A stretch of 64,000 bases of DNA, from the NCBI RefSeq assembly GCF_014054525.1, contig NZ_CP059564.1, forward strand, positions 2,180,357 to 2,244,356, given 5' to 3'. How positions within the stretch are numbered: position 1 is the stretch's first letter; each line of letters opens with the position of its first letter. The translations under genes and the position numbers were made by a program. The notes beneath the pieces were generated by a model. The model was not told the origin of the DNA. It ran no database searches and saw nothing but the letters and a program-made list of their open reading frames with translations. Source of the stretch: Alysiella filiformis. Its GTDB lineage: Bacteria > Pseudomonadota > Gammaproteobacteria > Burkholderiales > Neisseriaceae. Positions 35,728 through 44,506 of this stretch are shown one piece after another.

Positions 35728-35788
35728 TGTTTAAAAATCGCCATTTTTTAAACATATCCGCCTTGATATGTTTACGCGATAAACATAT
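35728..35788 (+). promoter_or_regulatory. Tandem TGTTTA/TAAACA operators upstream of fic
   Basis: Two inverted repeats: TGTTTAAAAA ... TTTTTTAAACA (35728-35754) and the perfect ATATGTTTA-CGCGA-TAAACATAT (35766-35788); a further half site TTAAACAT is at 35819. They lie 38-100 bases upstream of the Fic start and are likely binding sites for its own C-terminal winged helix or another repressor. Confidence 0.7.
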
Positions 35789-35825
35789 ACTGCCCCACAT
35801 CTTTAAATTTTCGGATTTTTTAAAC

Positions 35826-36935
35826 ATGACACAATGGCAAGCCCACATTCCCTACAATGATTTACCCCATTTACCACCACAGCAAGACATTGAAACAAAA
35901 AATATTTTAAAACATTGTATCACAGCAAGAGCAGCATTGGCACAACTCAAACAAGCAGCAGAACTTATCCCCAATCAAAGTATGTTGATTAACACGCTGC
36001 CCATTATGGAAGCGCGAGCCAGTAGCGAAATTGAAAACATCGTAACCACCACCGACAAACTGTTTCAATCTTTGCAACTGGACAACGACAACATAGACCC
36101 AGCCACCAAAGAAGCCTTGCAATACCGAAACGCCCTATTTCAAGGCTTTCAATCGTTGGCACGTTTACCCCTTTGCACACAAACGGCTGTATTGGTGTGC
36201 AATGCCATTAAGCAGCCGCATGAAATGACAATCCGCCAAACAACAGGCACAGCACTAAAAAGTGGCACAACAGGCAAAACCATTTATACGCCACCCGAAA
36301 GTGAAAGCGTTATCCGCGACAAATTGGCAAATTGGGAAAAATTTATCCATGAAAGCGATGATTTAGACCCTTTAATCATTATGGCAATCGCACATTATCA
36401 ATTTGAAGCAATCCACCCATTCACAGATGGCAACGGCAGAACAGGGCGAATTTTAAACAGCTTATTGTTGATTGATAAAGGTTTATTGTCTTTACCGATT
36501 TTGTATTTAAGCCGATACATCATTGAAAATAAAGCAGATTACTATCATCTTTTGTTGCGCGTAACCAGTGAGCAGGATTGGGAAAGCTGGATTATCTACA
36601 TACTGAAAGGCGTACAAGAAACCGCCGATTGGACGGTAAACAAAATCAATGCCATACGCCAACTTTTTGAACAAACGCGCCAATATGTGCAGCAACACGC
36701 CCCACATATTTACACGCATGAATTATTGAATTTGCTGTTTGAGCAGCCTTACACACGCATTGCTAACTTGGAAAGCGCAGGCATTGCCAAACGACAGACT
36801 GCTTCAAAATATCTGAAAGAATTGAACGATTTAGGCGTATTGAATGAAGTGCAAATTGGCAGGGATAAACTGTTTATCAATCCGCGCTTGATGAATTTAT
36901 TGCGTGGCAATGAAAACGAATTTACCCCATTTTAA
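35826..36935 (+). CDS. Fic-domain protein with N-terminal inhibitory helix and C-terminal winged helix
   Basis: 369 residues. Residues about 60-70 contain [10 protein letters not shown], the S-x-x-x-E-N inhibitory motif of class II Fic proteins. The catalytic loop is [18 protein letters not shown] (HxFxDGNGRxxR intact). The C-terminal 70 residues ([20 protein letters not shown]) look like a winged helix. It should transfer AMP or another nucleotide to target proteins when released. The start MTQWQAHIP (35826) replaces a longer reading that would run through the operators. As the last gene before attR it is probably cargo. Confidence 0.9.
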   Translation: MTQWQAHIPYNDLPHLPPQQDIETKNILKHCITARAALAQLKQAAELIPNQSMLINTLPIMEARASSEIENIVTTTDKLFQSLQLDNDNIDPATKEALQYRNALFQGFQSLARLPLCTQTAVLVCNAIKQPHEMTIRQTTGTALKSGTTGKTIYTPPESESVIRDKLANWEKFIHESDDLDPLIIMAIAHYQFEAIHPFTDGNGRTGRILNSLLLIDKGLLSLPILYLSRYIIENKADYYHLLLRVTSEQDWESWIIYILKGVQETADWTVNKINAIRQLFEQTRQYVQQHAPHIYTHELLNLLFEQPYTRIANLESAGIAKRQTASKYLKELNDLGVLNEVQIGRDKLFINPRLMNLLRGNENEFTPF

Positions 36936-36939
36936 ACAC

Positions 36940-36972
36940 AACACCAGCAAGCGCGTTTTGCTGGTGTTTTGA
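36940..36972 (+). terminator. Terminator after fic
   Basis: ACACCAGCA and TGCTGGTGT flank a short loop, followed by TTTT. Confidence 0.75.
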
Positions 36973-36975
36973 TTT

Positions 36976-37131
36976 TCATCACACCAGCAACATTATGATT
37001 TTAAAAGAAATCACACTCAAAAATGGCTTTCATCACACCGTCATCACACCAATTTATTTTTTAAGTAATTGATTTTAAATAAAATCACACATATCACACT
37101 CATCACACCACTTTTTTGCATATATGTATTA
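36976..37131 (+). repeat. Repeat B, copy 2
   Basis: Near-identical to 30370-30525. The remaining 200 bases to attR are AT-rich and hold no gene. Confidence 0.85.
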
Positions 37132-37334
37132 TTTGTTTTTGGGCAAACGGGCTACCTGAAAAATGAAAATTGTCACACGATTTTTTATGCGATAATGCCA
37201 AAGGGATTTAACAGAAAAACACCCCTAAAAAAGGGGTAGCATAAAGATTTTTAGGTACAAATTTAGGTACATTTAAGCATATACCTGAAATAAAATATCA
37301 ATATTTCAATACCTTAAATTGCCAGTTCAAAAGA

Positions 37335-37350
37335 CGCCGCCTCCACCAAA
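37335..37350. repeat. attR: right attachment core
   Basis: Exact 16-bp copy of the ssrA end at 26902-26917. The bases before it do not continue the tmRNA sequence. Confidence 0.93.
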
Positions 37351-37357
37351 TTCACAC

Positions 37358-37390
37358 AATCCCTGAAATCAGCTGATTTTCAGGGATTTT
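37358..37390 (+). terminator. Original ssrA terminator, now displaced to attR
   Basis: AATCCCTGAAAT-type stem with ATTTTCAGGGATT and a TTTT run. It directly follows attR, where the chromosomal ssrA 3' flank should be after integration. Confidence 0.65.
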
Positions 37391-37420
37391 GCATTTTCAG
37401 GCTGCCTAAAACCCCACCAC

Positions 37421-38086
37421 TCACTCCTTACTTACCAACCACCCCACGCCACGCACGTTTTTGATGTGTTCCTTGCCGATTTTTTTGCGTAGGGCGTGTA
37501 TCAAATAATCCACCGCATTGCTTTCCACTTCATCGCCCCAACCGTACAATTTGTCTTCCAATTCGGCACGCGAATGAATGATACCTGCACGCAAAATCAG
37601 GGCGTTCAAAATCGCAAATTCTTTGTTGCTCAATAATATGCTTTCAGGCTGCCCTGCGATTTGTACTTGGTAAGTGGTGGGGTCAAGCGTCAAAATGCCG
37701 TTGCTGGGTTTTGGGGTGGCGTTGCCGCTTTTTCGGCGCAACACGGCACGCATTCGGGCATGAAGTTCTGACAAATCAAAGGGTTTGACCAAATAATCAT
37801 CTGCACCACCGTCTAGACCTGCCAGTCGGCTGTGTATGTCATCACGCGCGGTTAAGATGATGATGGGCGTGGTATTGTTTTCGCTGCGCCATTGTGCCAA
37901 AACGTGTAAACCGTCTTTTTCAGGCAGCCCCAAATCCAATAAAATCAAATCGTAAGCCTGCGCTGCCGTTGCCGACAATGCCAATTTGCCCGTATTGACC
38001 CAATCTACGGCATAGCCCACGTCTTTCAGGCTGCCTGAAAGGGTGTGGGCAATCATTTTGTCGTCTTCTACCAATAAAATCCGCAT
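37421..38086 (-). CDS. OmpR-family response regulator (QseB/PmrA-like)
   Basis: 221 residues. The receiver domain has RILLVEDDKMIA, phosphoacceptor region DLILLDLGLPEKDG, and LTARDD and VKPFDL. The C-terminal winged helix has GWGDEVESNAVDYLIHALRK, a hallmark of the QseB/PmrA group. It is divergent from its partner sensor kinase, 95 bases away, with an uptake sequence in the shared control region. Confidence 0.92.
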   Translation of the reverse strand: MRILLVEDDKMIAHTLSGSLKDVGYAVDWVNTGKLALSATAAQAYDLILLDLGLPEKDGLHVLAQWRSENNTTPIIILTARDDIHSRLAGLDGGADDYLVKPFDLSELHARMRAVLRRKSGNATPKPSNGILTLDPTTYQVQIAGQPESILLSNKEFAILNALILRAGIIHSRAELEDKLYGWGDEVESNAVDYLIHALRKKIGKEHIKNVRGVGWLVSKE

Positions 38087-38181
38087 TTTTATCTACCAAA
38101 ATCACATGAGTGGGTATAATCTCAAATCCGATTTTAATCCAATTTTCAGGCTGCCTGAACCACCCTTTTTGCCATTTTGTT

Positions 38182-39495
38182 ATGTTTTCCCACACCCACT
38201 CCATTCAGGGGCGATTGAGCCGTTCGTTGAGTGCATTGGCATTGCTGTTTGCGCTGACCGCCGCCGTGCTGGTTGCGCGAGACAGCTACAATGAAACCCA
38301 TGAATTTCAAGACGATTTACTCAAACAAGTCGCCCAAAACCTCGCGCCCAACACGCCCATTCATCATGATGATGAAGACGATGATGACGATGCCCCCATT
38401 CACACCCAAACGGCAAACACGCCCAGCCAGCAGCGTTTGAACGTGGCAGGATTGGGCGGCGGCTACCACACCATTTTGCACCAACAAACTTGGTATCGCG
38501 TTTACATTCACGACACCGAACCGCAACCCACCGTGGTGTGGCAAAGCATGGCAACGCGCAACGAGTTGATTTGGCAATCGGTTTTGTACAGCATTTTGCC
38601 CTTGTTGTTGCTCATTCCCCTGTTTTACGCGCTGACTTGGTGGGTGGTGCGCCGCACGCTTGCGCCCATTGCCCAGCTTTCAGGCAGCCTGAAAACGCGC
38701 ACCTCTGCCGATTTAAGCCCCTTGTCTTTAAACAACATTCCTGTGGAATTGCATGATTTAATCAAATCATTCAACCATTTGCTCCACACCACCGAACACA
38801 CCCTCAACCAACAGCAACGTTTCATTGCCGATGCCGCCCACGAATTGCGTACCCCCATGACCGCCCTGTCGGTACAAGCCGAACGCCTGCAACACGAAAC
38901 CCTGCCCGAAAACCTGCGCCAGCCGCTCGCCGACTTGCAACAAGGCATACGCCGCAATCGCCAACTTTTAGAACAATTGCTGCAACACGCCCGCGCCCAA
39001 TCGCCCGATGGCTCACGCCCCAAAAGCCAAATTGCCATACAAACCCTGTTTCGCCAAGTGATACAAGATTTGCTGCCACTCGCCCAAAGCAAAATGCAAG
39101 ATTTGGGCGTGAGCAGCGAATGGAACGCACAACTGTTTGCCAACGAAACCGATTTGTATATACTCATCAAAACCTTATGCGACAATGCCATACGCTACAC
39201 CCCCGAAAATGGGCAAATTGATTTGTCGTTAAGCGAAACCGACACCGAATGGATTATCCACATTGAAGACAACGGCATAGGCATACCCCCACACGAACGA
39301 TTGCGCGTGTTTGACCCGTTTTACCGCATTTTGGGCAACGAACAAGAAGGTTCAGGTTTGGGTTTGGCAATCGCCCACACCATCGCACAAAACCATGACG
39401 GCAAAATTGAATTGCACAACAGCCAAAAATTCACCCACGGCTTGTGGGTACAAGTGCATTTGAGCAAAGCCGCCACCAGCATTCAGGCAGCCTGA
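38182..39495 (+). CDS. Sensor histidine kinase (QseC/PmrB-like)
   Basis: 437 residues. Two membrane segments (about 17-34 and 132-152) bracket a periplasmic domain that contains HHDDEDDDDDAPIH, an unusual His/Asp cluster that could bind metal ions. The H box is AAHELRTPMTALS, the N box DNAIRYTPENG, and the G boxes DNGIGIPPHER and GSGLGLAIAH. The start at 38182 (MFSHTHSIQGR) gives a normal cytoplasmic N terminus. The stop is in an uptake sequence. It pairs with the divergent regulator. Confidence 0.92.
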   Translation: MFSHTHSIQGRLSRSLSALALLFALTAAVLVARDSYNETHEFQDDLLKQVAQNLAPNTPIHHDDEDDDDDAPIHTQTANTPSQQRLNVAGLGGGYHTILHQQTWYRVYIHDTEPQPTVVWQSMATRNELIWQSVLYSILPLLLLIPLFYALTWWVVRRTLAPIAQLSGSLKTRTSADLSPLSLNNIPVELHDLIKSFNHLLHTTEHTLNQQQRFIADAAHELRTPMTALSVQAERLQHETLPENLRQPLADLQQGIRRNRQLLEQLLQHARAQSPDGSRPKSQIAIQTLFRQVIQDLLPLAQSKMQDLGVSSEWNAQLFANETDLYILIKTLCDNAIRYTPENGQIDLSLSETDTEWIIHIEDNGIGIPPHERLRVFDPFYRILGNEQEGSGLGLAIAHTIAQNHDGKIELHNSQKFTHGLWVQVHLSKAATSIQAA

Positions 39496-39536
39496 ACAAA
39501 CCAACACATTGATTTAAATAAAAATGGATTAAATTG

Positions 39537-40259
39537 ATGAAAACCCTACTGCTCGTCCGCCCCGAAAACCGCCTTGCCCAAGATGTTGCATTGTGCCAAC
39601 AAAACGGCATTGCCGCCCTGCCCTTTCCGCTATTAAAACTGGCACACCAACACGAAGTTTTACGGCAATTACCCCAATATTTTCAGGCAGCCTGCGCCGC
39701 CTTTTGGGTCAGCCCCAGCGCGGTGGAAATTGCCGCACAATATGCCGACTTATCGTCCACCGCCCTGCCACATATTGCCGTGGGCAAAGCCACCGCACAC
39801 GCCTTGGCACAAGCAGGCGCACAAAACATACACGTCTCATCGCACGGCAACGACAGCACCGCCGCACTCGCCCTACCCATTTGGCAAACGCTGCCTGCCA
39901 ACCACACCATCATCATCATACGCGGCGACACAGGACGCGAAGAACTCGCCCATCATTTACAACAAATGCACTTTCAAATCCAATACGCCCCCATCTACCG
40001 CCGCATTGCCCAAAGCCCCGATTGGCAAGCCTTTCAGGCAGCCCAAATTCACGCCGCGTGGATAACATCAACACAATTAGCAGATTTACTTTTTACACAA
40101 GCCAACGTATCACTAACGCAAAACCTGAAATCCTTGATATACTTCACACATCATCGGCGCATTGTAGAGCGATTACGCGAATACCACGCCACCCAAATTT
40201 ATCAAGTTGAGCATTTGCAAAACGCACTCCATCAACTCAAACACATAAATAAAACATAA
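39537..40259 (+). CDS. hemD: Uroporphyrinogen-III synthase
   Basis: 240 residues. It cyclises hydroxymethylbilane with D-ring inversion. KTLLLVRPENRLAQDVAL at the start, FWVSPSAVEIAA, AVGKATAHALAQAG, and IIIIRGDTGREELAHHL are typical of this variable family. The start is the ATG at 39537, not the preceding TTG. First of the hemD-hemX-hemY operon (gaps 9 and 14 bases). Confidence 0.92.
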   Translation: MKTLLLVRPENRLAQDVALCQQNGIAALPFPLLKLAHQHEVLRQLPQYFQAACAAFWVSPSAVEIAAQYADLSSTALPHIAVGKATAHALAQAGAQNIHVSSHGNDSTAALALPIWQTLPANHTIIIIRGDTGREELAHHLQQMHFQIQYAPIYRRIAQSPDWQAFQAAQIHAAWITSTQLADLLFTQANVSLTQNLKSLIYFTHHRRIVERLREYHATQIYQVEHLQNALHQLKHINKT

Positions 40260-40268
40260 GGATAAACC

Positions 40269-42290
40269 ATGTCCGATAATCAAAACAACGACATCACGCC
40301 TGCTGCCGTGCCGCCCAACAACCTTGCCCTATCCACCAGCAAGCCCGTTGTTGCCACCCAGCACCCCATTGTGATTGAACAAAAAAGCAGTGGCAAAGGC
40401 TTGGCAACAGGTGCCTTGATATTGTCCATCATCGCCTTGGGCGCAAGCGGATTTTTGTTTGTGCAAGGACAAAACGTCTTCAACCAACAAGAATTGCGCC
40501 TGAAACAAGAATTGGACAACGCCGCCTTGGGCGAAAGCGAAAACGCACGCAAACTTGCCAATTCATTGGACGAACAAGCCAAATTGAACCAAATGGTCAG
40601 CCAACTGGACGCAGGCGCACAGCAAAACCGCAACCACATTGCCGATGTGCAACGCGGCTACCAAGAATTGCTCAAAGGTCGCGTTAATTGGCTGGTTGAT
40701 GAGGTGGAAGTGACCCTCAATGTTGCCTCACAACAATTGCTGTTGTCGGGCAATGTGCCAGTGGCAATTACCGTGCTGGAAAGCATTGAACAGCGTTTGA
40801 GTCGCTTTGAACAATCCGATTTGTTGCCAATCAAAAAAGCCATCAGCGCAGATTTGGCATTGCTCAAACAACGCCCCTATTTGGACGTATCAGGCACCGT
40901 GTTGAAACTGGACAGCTTGGAAAAAGGCGTACCTGCCCTGCCCCTGTTGGTGGACAGCACTTTGCAAGCCTCGCCCACACAAGAAGTTGCCACGCCCACT
41001 TCTGCCGATTTTTGGACGCGCACTTGGGACAAAACCTTGGGCGTATTAAAAGGCATGGTGGAAATCCGCAAACTTGACAGCAACGATGCCATGTTGCTCG
41101 CGCCCGAACAAATCTATTTTGTGCGTTCCAATTTGCGTTTGCGCTTGCTTGATGCGCGTTTGGCACTGTTGCAACACAATGGCGAAGTGTACAAAAACAA
41201 CTTAACCGCCGTGGAAAGCACCGTCAAACAGTATTTTGACACCCAATCGCCCAGCACCCAAAAATGGTTGGACGATTTGGCTGCCTTAAAAAATTTAGAT
41301 GTACACATGGTTTCCGATGAAGCCTTGAAACAAAGCCAAGCTGCCGTACGCAATTTCCAAAATAATTCACGCACCGCCAATCCTGTGAATTTAACGCCTG
41401 TTGAGCCGCTTGCGTCTGTTACTTTAAACAACCACACGGCGCACATTCCACCCATTCAGGCAGCCAGCGTACCCGCCATCACGCCCAAAGCGGCTTCGCT
41501 GCCTGCTGTGGCATTGTCGCCTGTTGCCACGCCCGCATCGGCACCCAAAGCACAAGCAGCAAGTGAAAACACGGACATGGGCATAGCCGCACCTGTGGCA
41601 GCCGCAACCACGGCAGCAATGGCAGCCAACGCCAACAGCGCGTCATCACCTGCCAAAGCCACCGAAACCAAAGAACGCGAAACCAAGCCCAAACCCAAAC
41701 CTGCTGAAAAAAAATCCGATGACAAAAAATCGGATAAAAAATCAGAAGAAAAAAAGGCAAACAACGCGGGAAAGCCTGAAACCAGTAAGCAAGCAGACGT
41801 GGCATCGTCTGCTCTTGCAGCCCCAATCCGTGCTGCTGCTGAATCGGCGAAAGCTGAACTGGTGAAACCCGCCCATGCCCTTCATTTGAATCACATTCAG
41901 GCTGCGGCAAAAGCTGCGCCCAAAAATGCGCCCAGCAAAAAAGCCGCACCTGAAATCGCAAAACAGGCAAAAACCAACAAAATTGCGCCAAACAAAGCGT
42001 TCAGGCAGCCTGAAACGCAGTTGGTTGCCCAAAAAGCGAAAAAATCGCCCCCCGCCCCCAAATCGCCCAAAACCGAATTGAGCCAAAACCTTGAACGCGC
42101 ATTCAATCCACCCAAAACCCAAACGGTGGTGCGCGAAGGTTTCATCAATCCCAAAGATGCCGTTCGTTTTGCCAATGTGGAAGTGGTGCAACCTCGCCCC
42201 ATTTTACGCAACAAAATTGACGGCTTGGAAACATTTGGCGGCAAACGCGACCCTGTTTTGCGTGATTTGAATCTCAAAAAATCAAGTTAA
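40269..42290 (+). CDS. hemX: HemX-like membrane protein with a long Ala/Lys/Pro-rich tail
   Basis: 673 residues. A membrane segment (about residues 43-63, GLATGALILSIIALGASGFL), then a coiled coil and the HemX core (WLVDEVEVTLNVASQQLLLS ... LLDARLALLQHNG) to about residue 375. The last 300 residues are low complexity (KPKPKPAEKKSDDKKSDKKS, alanine runs) and end in a conserved-looking GFINPKDAVRFANVEVV segment. The HemX core is common beside hemD and hemY; its role in haem synthesis is unclear. The tail is unusual. Confidence 0.85.
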   Translation: MSDNQNNDITPAAVPPNNLALSTSKPVVATQHPIVIEQKSSGKGLATGALILSIIALGASGFLFVQGQNVFNQQELRLKQELDNAALGESENARKLANSLDEQAKLNQMVSQLDAGAQQNRNHIADVQRGYQELLKGRVNWLVDEVEVTLNVASQQLLLSGNVPVAITVLESIEQRLSRFEQSDLLPIKKAISADLALLKQRPYLDVSGTVLKLDSLEKGVPALPLLVDSTLQASPTQEVATPTSADFWTRTWDKTLGVLKGMVEIRKLDSNDAMLLAPEQIYFVRSNLRLRLLDARLALLQHNGEVYKNNLTAVESTVKQYFDTQSPSTQKWLDDLAALKNLDVHMVSDEALKQSQAAVRNFQNNSRTANPVNLTPVEPLASVTLNNHTAHIPPIQAASVPAITPKAASLPAVALSPVATPASAPKAQAASENTDMGIAAPVAAATTAAMAANANSASSPAKATETKERETKPKPKPAEKKSDDKKSDKKSEEKKANNAGKPETSKQADVASSALAAPIRAAAESAKAELVKPAHALHLNHIQAAAKAAPKNAPSKKAAPEIAKQAKTNKIAPNKAFRQPETQLVAQKAKKSPPAPKSPKTELSQNLERAFNPPKTQTVVREGFINPKDAVRFANVEVVQPRPILRNKIDGLETFGGKRDPVLRDLNLKKSS

Positions 42291-42304
42291 TGTAAGGAAC
42301 AGAG

Positions 42305-43498
42305 ATGAAAAGTCTCATTTGGATTATTGTGCTGTTTTTGATTGCTGTTGCTGCGGCAATTGGCGTACACAGCTATTCGGGGAATGTGTATATTGCCATT
42401 GAGCAAACACTTATCCGATTGAATTTGCATTTGTTTGTGGTTGGTTTATTGCTTGGCGTGTGTGCCTTGTATTTTTTGGTCAAAATCGTTTTTGGCTTAA
42501 TCGCCACCCCCAGCAAAATGAGCCGCTTTGGCAGCAGCCGCAAAAGTCGCAAAGCCATGGAAGCCTTGCACGCCGCAGGTGTGGCGTTTTTTGAAGGTCG
42601 CTACCAAAAAGCGGAACACGAAGCCGCCAAAGTGTTGGGCAACAAACACGCTGGCGACAACCGCATTTTGGCATTGATGATTGCCGCCCAAGCCGCCGAC
42701 AAAAATGGCGACCACCATTTACGCAATCAATATTTGGACGACATTGCCACACATTTGCCCGATAAATCGCAATTGCCACGTCATTTGCTGGTGGCTGAAA
42801 GTGCTTTGGCAAATCAAGACTATGCCACCGCCAACGAGCATTTACAGGCTGCCGAAAAACTGGACAGCCATTTAACCCAACTGGTGCGCTTGCAATTAAA
42901 TTATGCTTTGGCGCAAAACGATGCGCTTTCGGTGCTGGACAAAACCGACAAGCTGCAAAAAGCCAACGCCATGACCGAAAGCGAAGCCATGAAACACCGC
43001 AATGTGGCGTATGAAACCTTGGTGCGCCAAGCGCAAAATTCAGGCAGCCTGAAAACCGCCATCAAGCGCATTCCCGATGCACAAAGAGCCAACGAATTGT
43101 GCGTTGCCATTGCCGAGCAATACGAAAAATTGGGTTTATATGGCGATGCGGTGGCGTGGGTGAGCAGTTATTATCCCCACACGCAAAAATCAGGCTTGCT
43201 GCAACCCTTTGTACGCAGCGTGCGCTATTTGAGCGATGCGGAACAACGCCGCGCCATTGACCTTGCCGATGGCTGGCTGAAACACAAACCCAAAGACGCG
43301 GCTTTGTTGTTGAATTTGGGCGAAATGGCGTTCAATAAGCAACTTTGGGGCAAAGCGCAAAGCTATTTGGAAGCCAGCATTGCCGTAAAACCGACCGTGC
43401 AAGCGCGTTTGGCTTTGGCAAAAGTGTTTGATGAAATGAATGTGGAAACTTTGGCTGCCGAACAACGCCGTTTGGTTTTGAACGAAGTGGCACAATAA
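42305..43498 (+). CDS. hemY: HemY, TPR membrane protein of haem biosynthesis
   Basis: 397 residues. Two N-terminal membrane segments (SLIWIIVLFLIAVAAAIGVH and LFVVGLLLGVCALYFLV), then tetratricopeptide-like helices (MEALHAAGVAFFEGRYQKAE, LNLGEMAFNKQLWGKAQSYL). HemY in gamma- and betaproteobacteria is cotranscribed with hemD and hemX and is thought to help late haem synthesis. Last gene of the operon; a terminator follows at 43514. Confidence 0.9.
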   Translation: MKSLIWIIVLFLIAVAAAIGVHSYSGNVYIAIEQTLIRLNLHLFVVGLLLGVCALYFLVKIVFGLIATPSKMSRFGSSRKSRKAMEALHAAGVAFFEGRYQKAEHEAAKVLGNKHAGDNRILALMIAAQAADKNGDHHLRNQYLDDIATHLPDKSQLPRHLLVAESALANQDYATANEHLQAAEKLDSHLTQLVRLQLNYALAQNDALSVLDKTDKLQKANAMTESEAMKHRNVAYETLVRQAQNSGSLKTAIKRIPDAQRANELCVAIAEQYEKLGLYGDAVAWVSSYYPHTQKSGLLQPFVRSVRYLSDAEQRRAIDLADGWLKHKPKDAALLLNLGEMAFNKQLWGKAQSYLEASIAVKPTVQARLALAKVFDEMNVETLAAEQRRLVLNEVAQ

Positions 43499-43513
43499 AA
43501 CCACAATCACAAA

Positions 43514-43545
43514 AAAGGGCAGATTTCACATCTGCCCTTTATGAT
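43514..43545. terminator. Terminator between hemY and the CYTH gene
   Basis: AAAGGGCAGAT and ATCTGCCCTTT flank five bases; usable from both sides. Confidence 0.75.
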
Positions 43546-43552
43546 TGTGGCA

Positions 43553-44020
43553 TTACCACGTTGAATAAGGGTGTTTGCTTAAATAGGCATTGGTGAATTT
43601 GCCATGTGATGTAATTTCTTCGCCCAACCAATCGGGGCGTGCAAAGGCGGCATCTTCGCTGGGCAATTCCAATTCGGCAACAATCAAGGGCGCGTTTTCG
43701 CCAAAAAATTCATCTATTTCAAACACAAAACCTTCATACGCCACGGTGTAGCGGTGTTTTTCCAATTTAAATGGACACAAAGTCGCCAACATCATTTGGG
43801 CATCGTTAAGTGGAATGGGGTATTCAAACTCGCTGCGGCTCACATCGCTCACATAGCCTTTTATGGTCAGCCATGCTTGTTCGCCAACAATGCGGACGCG
43901 CATGGTGCATGCTTTTTCCACCGACAAATAGCCTTGTTGCAAAATTTGGGGTGCGCTGGCGTGTTGTCGCCAACTGTCGTTTTTCAACAGAAAACGGCGT
44001 TCTATTTCAATATGATTCAT
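43553..44020 (-). CDS. CYTH-domain phosphohydrolase (tripolyphosphatase-like)
   Basis: 155 residues. It begins HIEIERRFLLKND, with the E-x-E-x-R/K motif of the CYTH tunnel fold. RVRIVGEQAWLTIKG and VAELELPSEDA complete the ring of charged residues that binds triphosphates. Short bacterial members hydrolyse tripolyphosphate. It lies four bases downstream of hemJ and is probably cotranscribed. Confidence 0.88.
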   Translation of the reverse strand: MNHIEIERRFLLKNDSWRQHASAPQILQQGYLSVEKACTMRVRIVGEQAWLTIKGYVSDVSRSEFEYPIPLNDAQMMLATLCPFKLEKHRYTVAYEGFVFEIDEFFGENAPLIVAELELPSEDAAFARPDWLGEEITSHGKFTNAYLSKHPYSTW

Positions 44021-44023
44021 GAT

Positions 44024-44440
44024 TCAAAATGGTTTAAAAATAACAAGATACAAGGCAAACAACAGGGCAAACACGGGCAATTCGTTAAACACGCGATACC
44101 ATTTGTGGCTGCGAATGTTGCGGTTGTGGCGAAAATCGCCCAGCAATTTGCCGCAATAAATGTGGTATGCCAATAAAATCAAGCCAATCAGCAATTTGCC
44201 GTGCGCCCAGCCTGCCTGAAAACCAAATTGGGTAATGAGCAAAGCCAAACCGCAAGCCAAACTGCCCACCGCCCACGGTTGCATGAATTTGAACAATTTT
44301 TCAGCCATTTGCAACAATCGGGCGTATTCGGCTGGCTGCGCTGCCATCGCCAAATTGACAAACAGGCGCGGCAAATAAAACAATCCCGCAAACCACGCGA
44401 CAATGAAAAAAATGTGAAACAATTTCAACCACAAATACAT
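44024..44440 (-). CDS. hemJ: Protoporphyrinogen oxidase HemJ
   Basis: 138 residues with four membrane segments. LWLKLFHIFFIVAWFAGLFY (conserved histidine), RLFVNLA, and HKWYRVFNELPV (second conserved region) match the HemJ family, which oxidises protoporphyrinogen IX in many bacteria lacking HemG/HemY-type oxidases. Its closeness to the hemDXY operon on the other strand fits. Confidence 0.9.
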   Translation of the reverse strand: MYLWLKLFHIFFIVAWFAGLFYLPRLFVNLAMAAQPAEYARLLQMAEKLFKFMQPWAVGSLACGLALLITQFGFQAGWAHGKLLIGLILLAYHIYCGKLLGDFRHNRNIRSHKWYRVFNELPVFALLFALYLVIFKPF

Positions 44441-44506
44441 TTTTCAGGCTGCCTGAAACGTTAAAACGTGTTATTTTACGCGATATTTTGCTTTGAGACG
44501 ATTGAT

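Larger units (their letters stand above)
26918..37350 (+). mobile_element. Integrated satellite-like element in ssrA (10.4 kb)
   Basis: Bounded by the 16-bp att repeats. Gene order: integrase, unknown 28637, AlpA-like regulator, HTH protein, unknown 31312, primase, membrane/AT-hook protein, DUF927 ATPase and Fic. There are replication genes and iteron arrays but no capsid, tail, terminase or conjugation genes. This composition resembles P4-like or PICI-like phage satellites. It is rich in TGTGATG-type repeats, which differ from the chromosome around it. It also carries several uptake sequences, so it has resided in this group for some time. Confidence 0.85.

Noticed and set aside
42497-42812. 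Minus-strand frames inside hemY
   Set aside because: Shadow frames of a conserved plus-strand gene.
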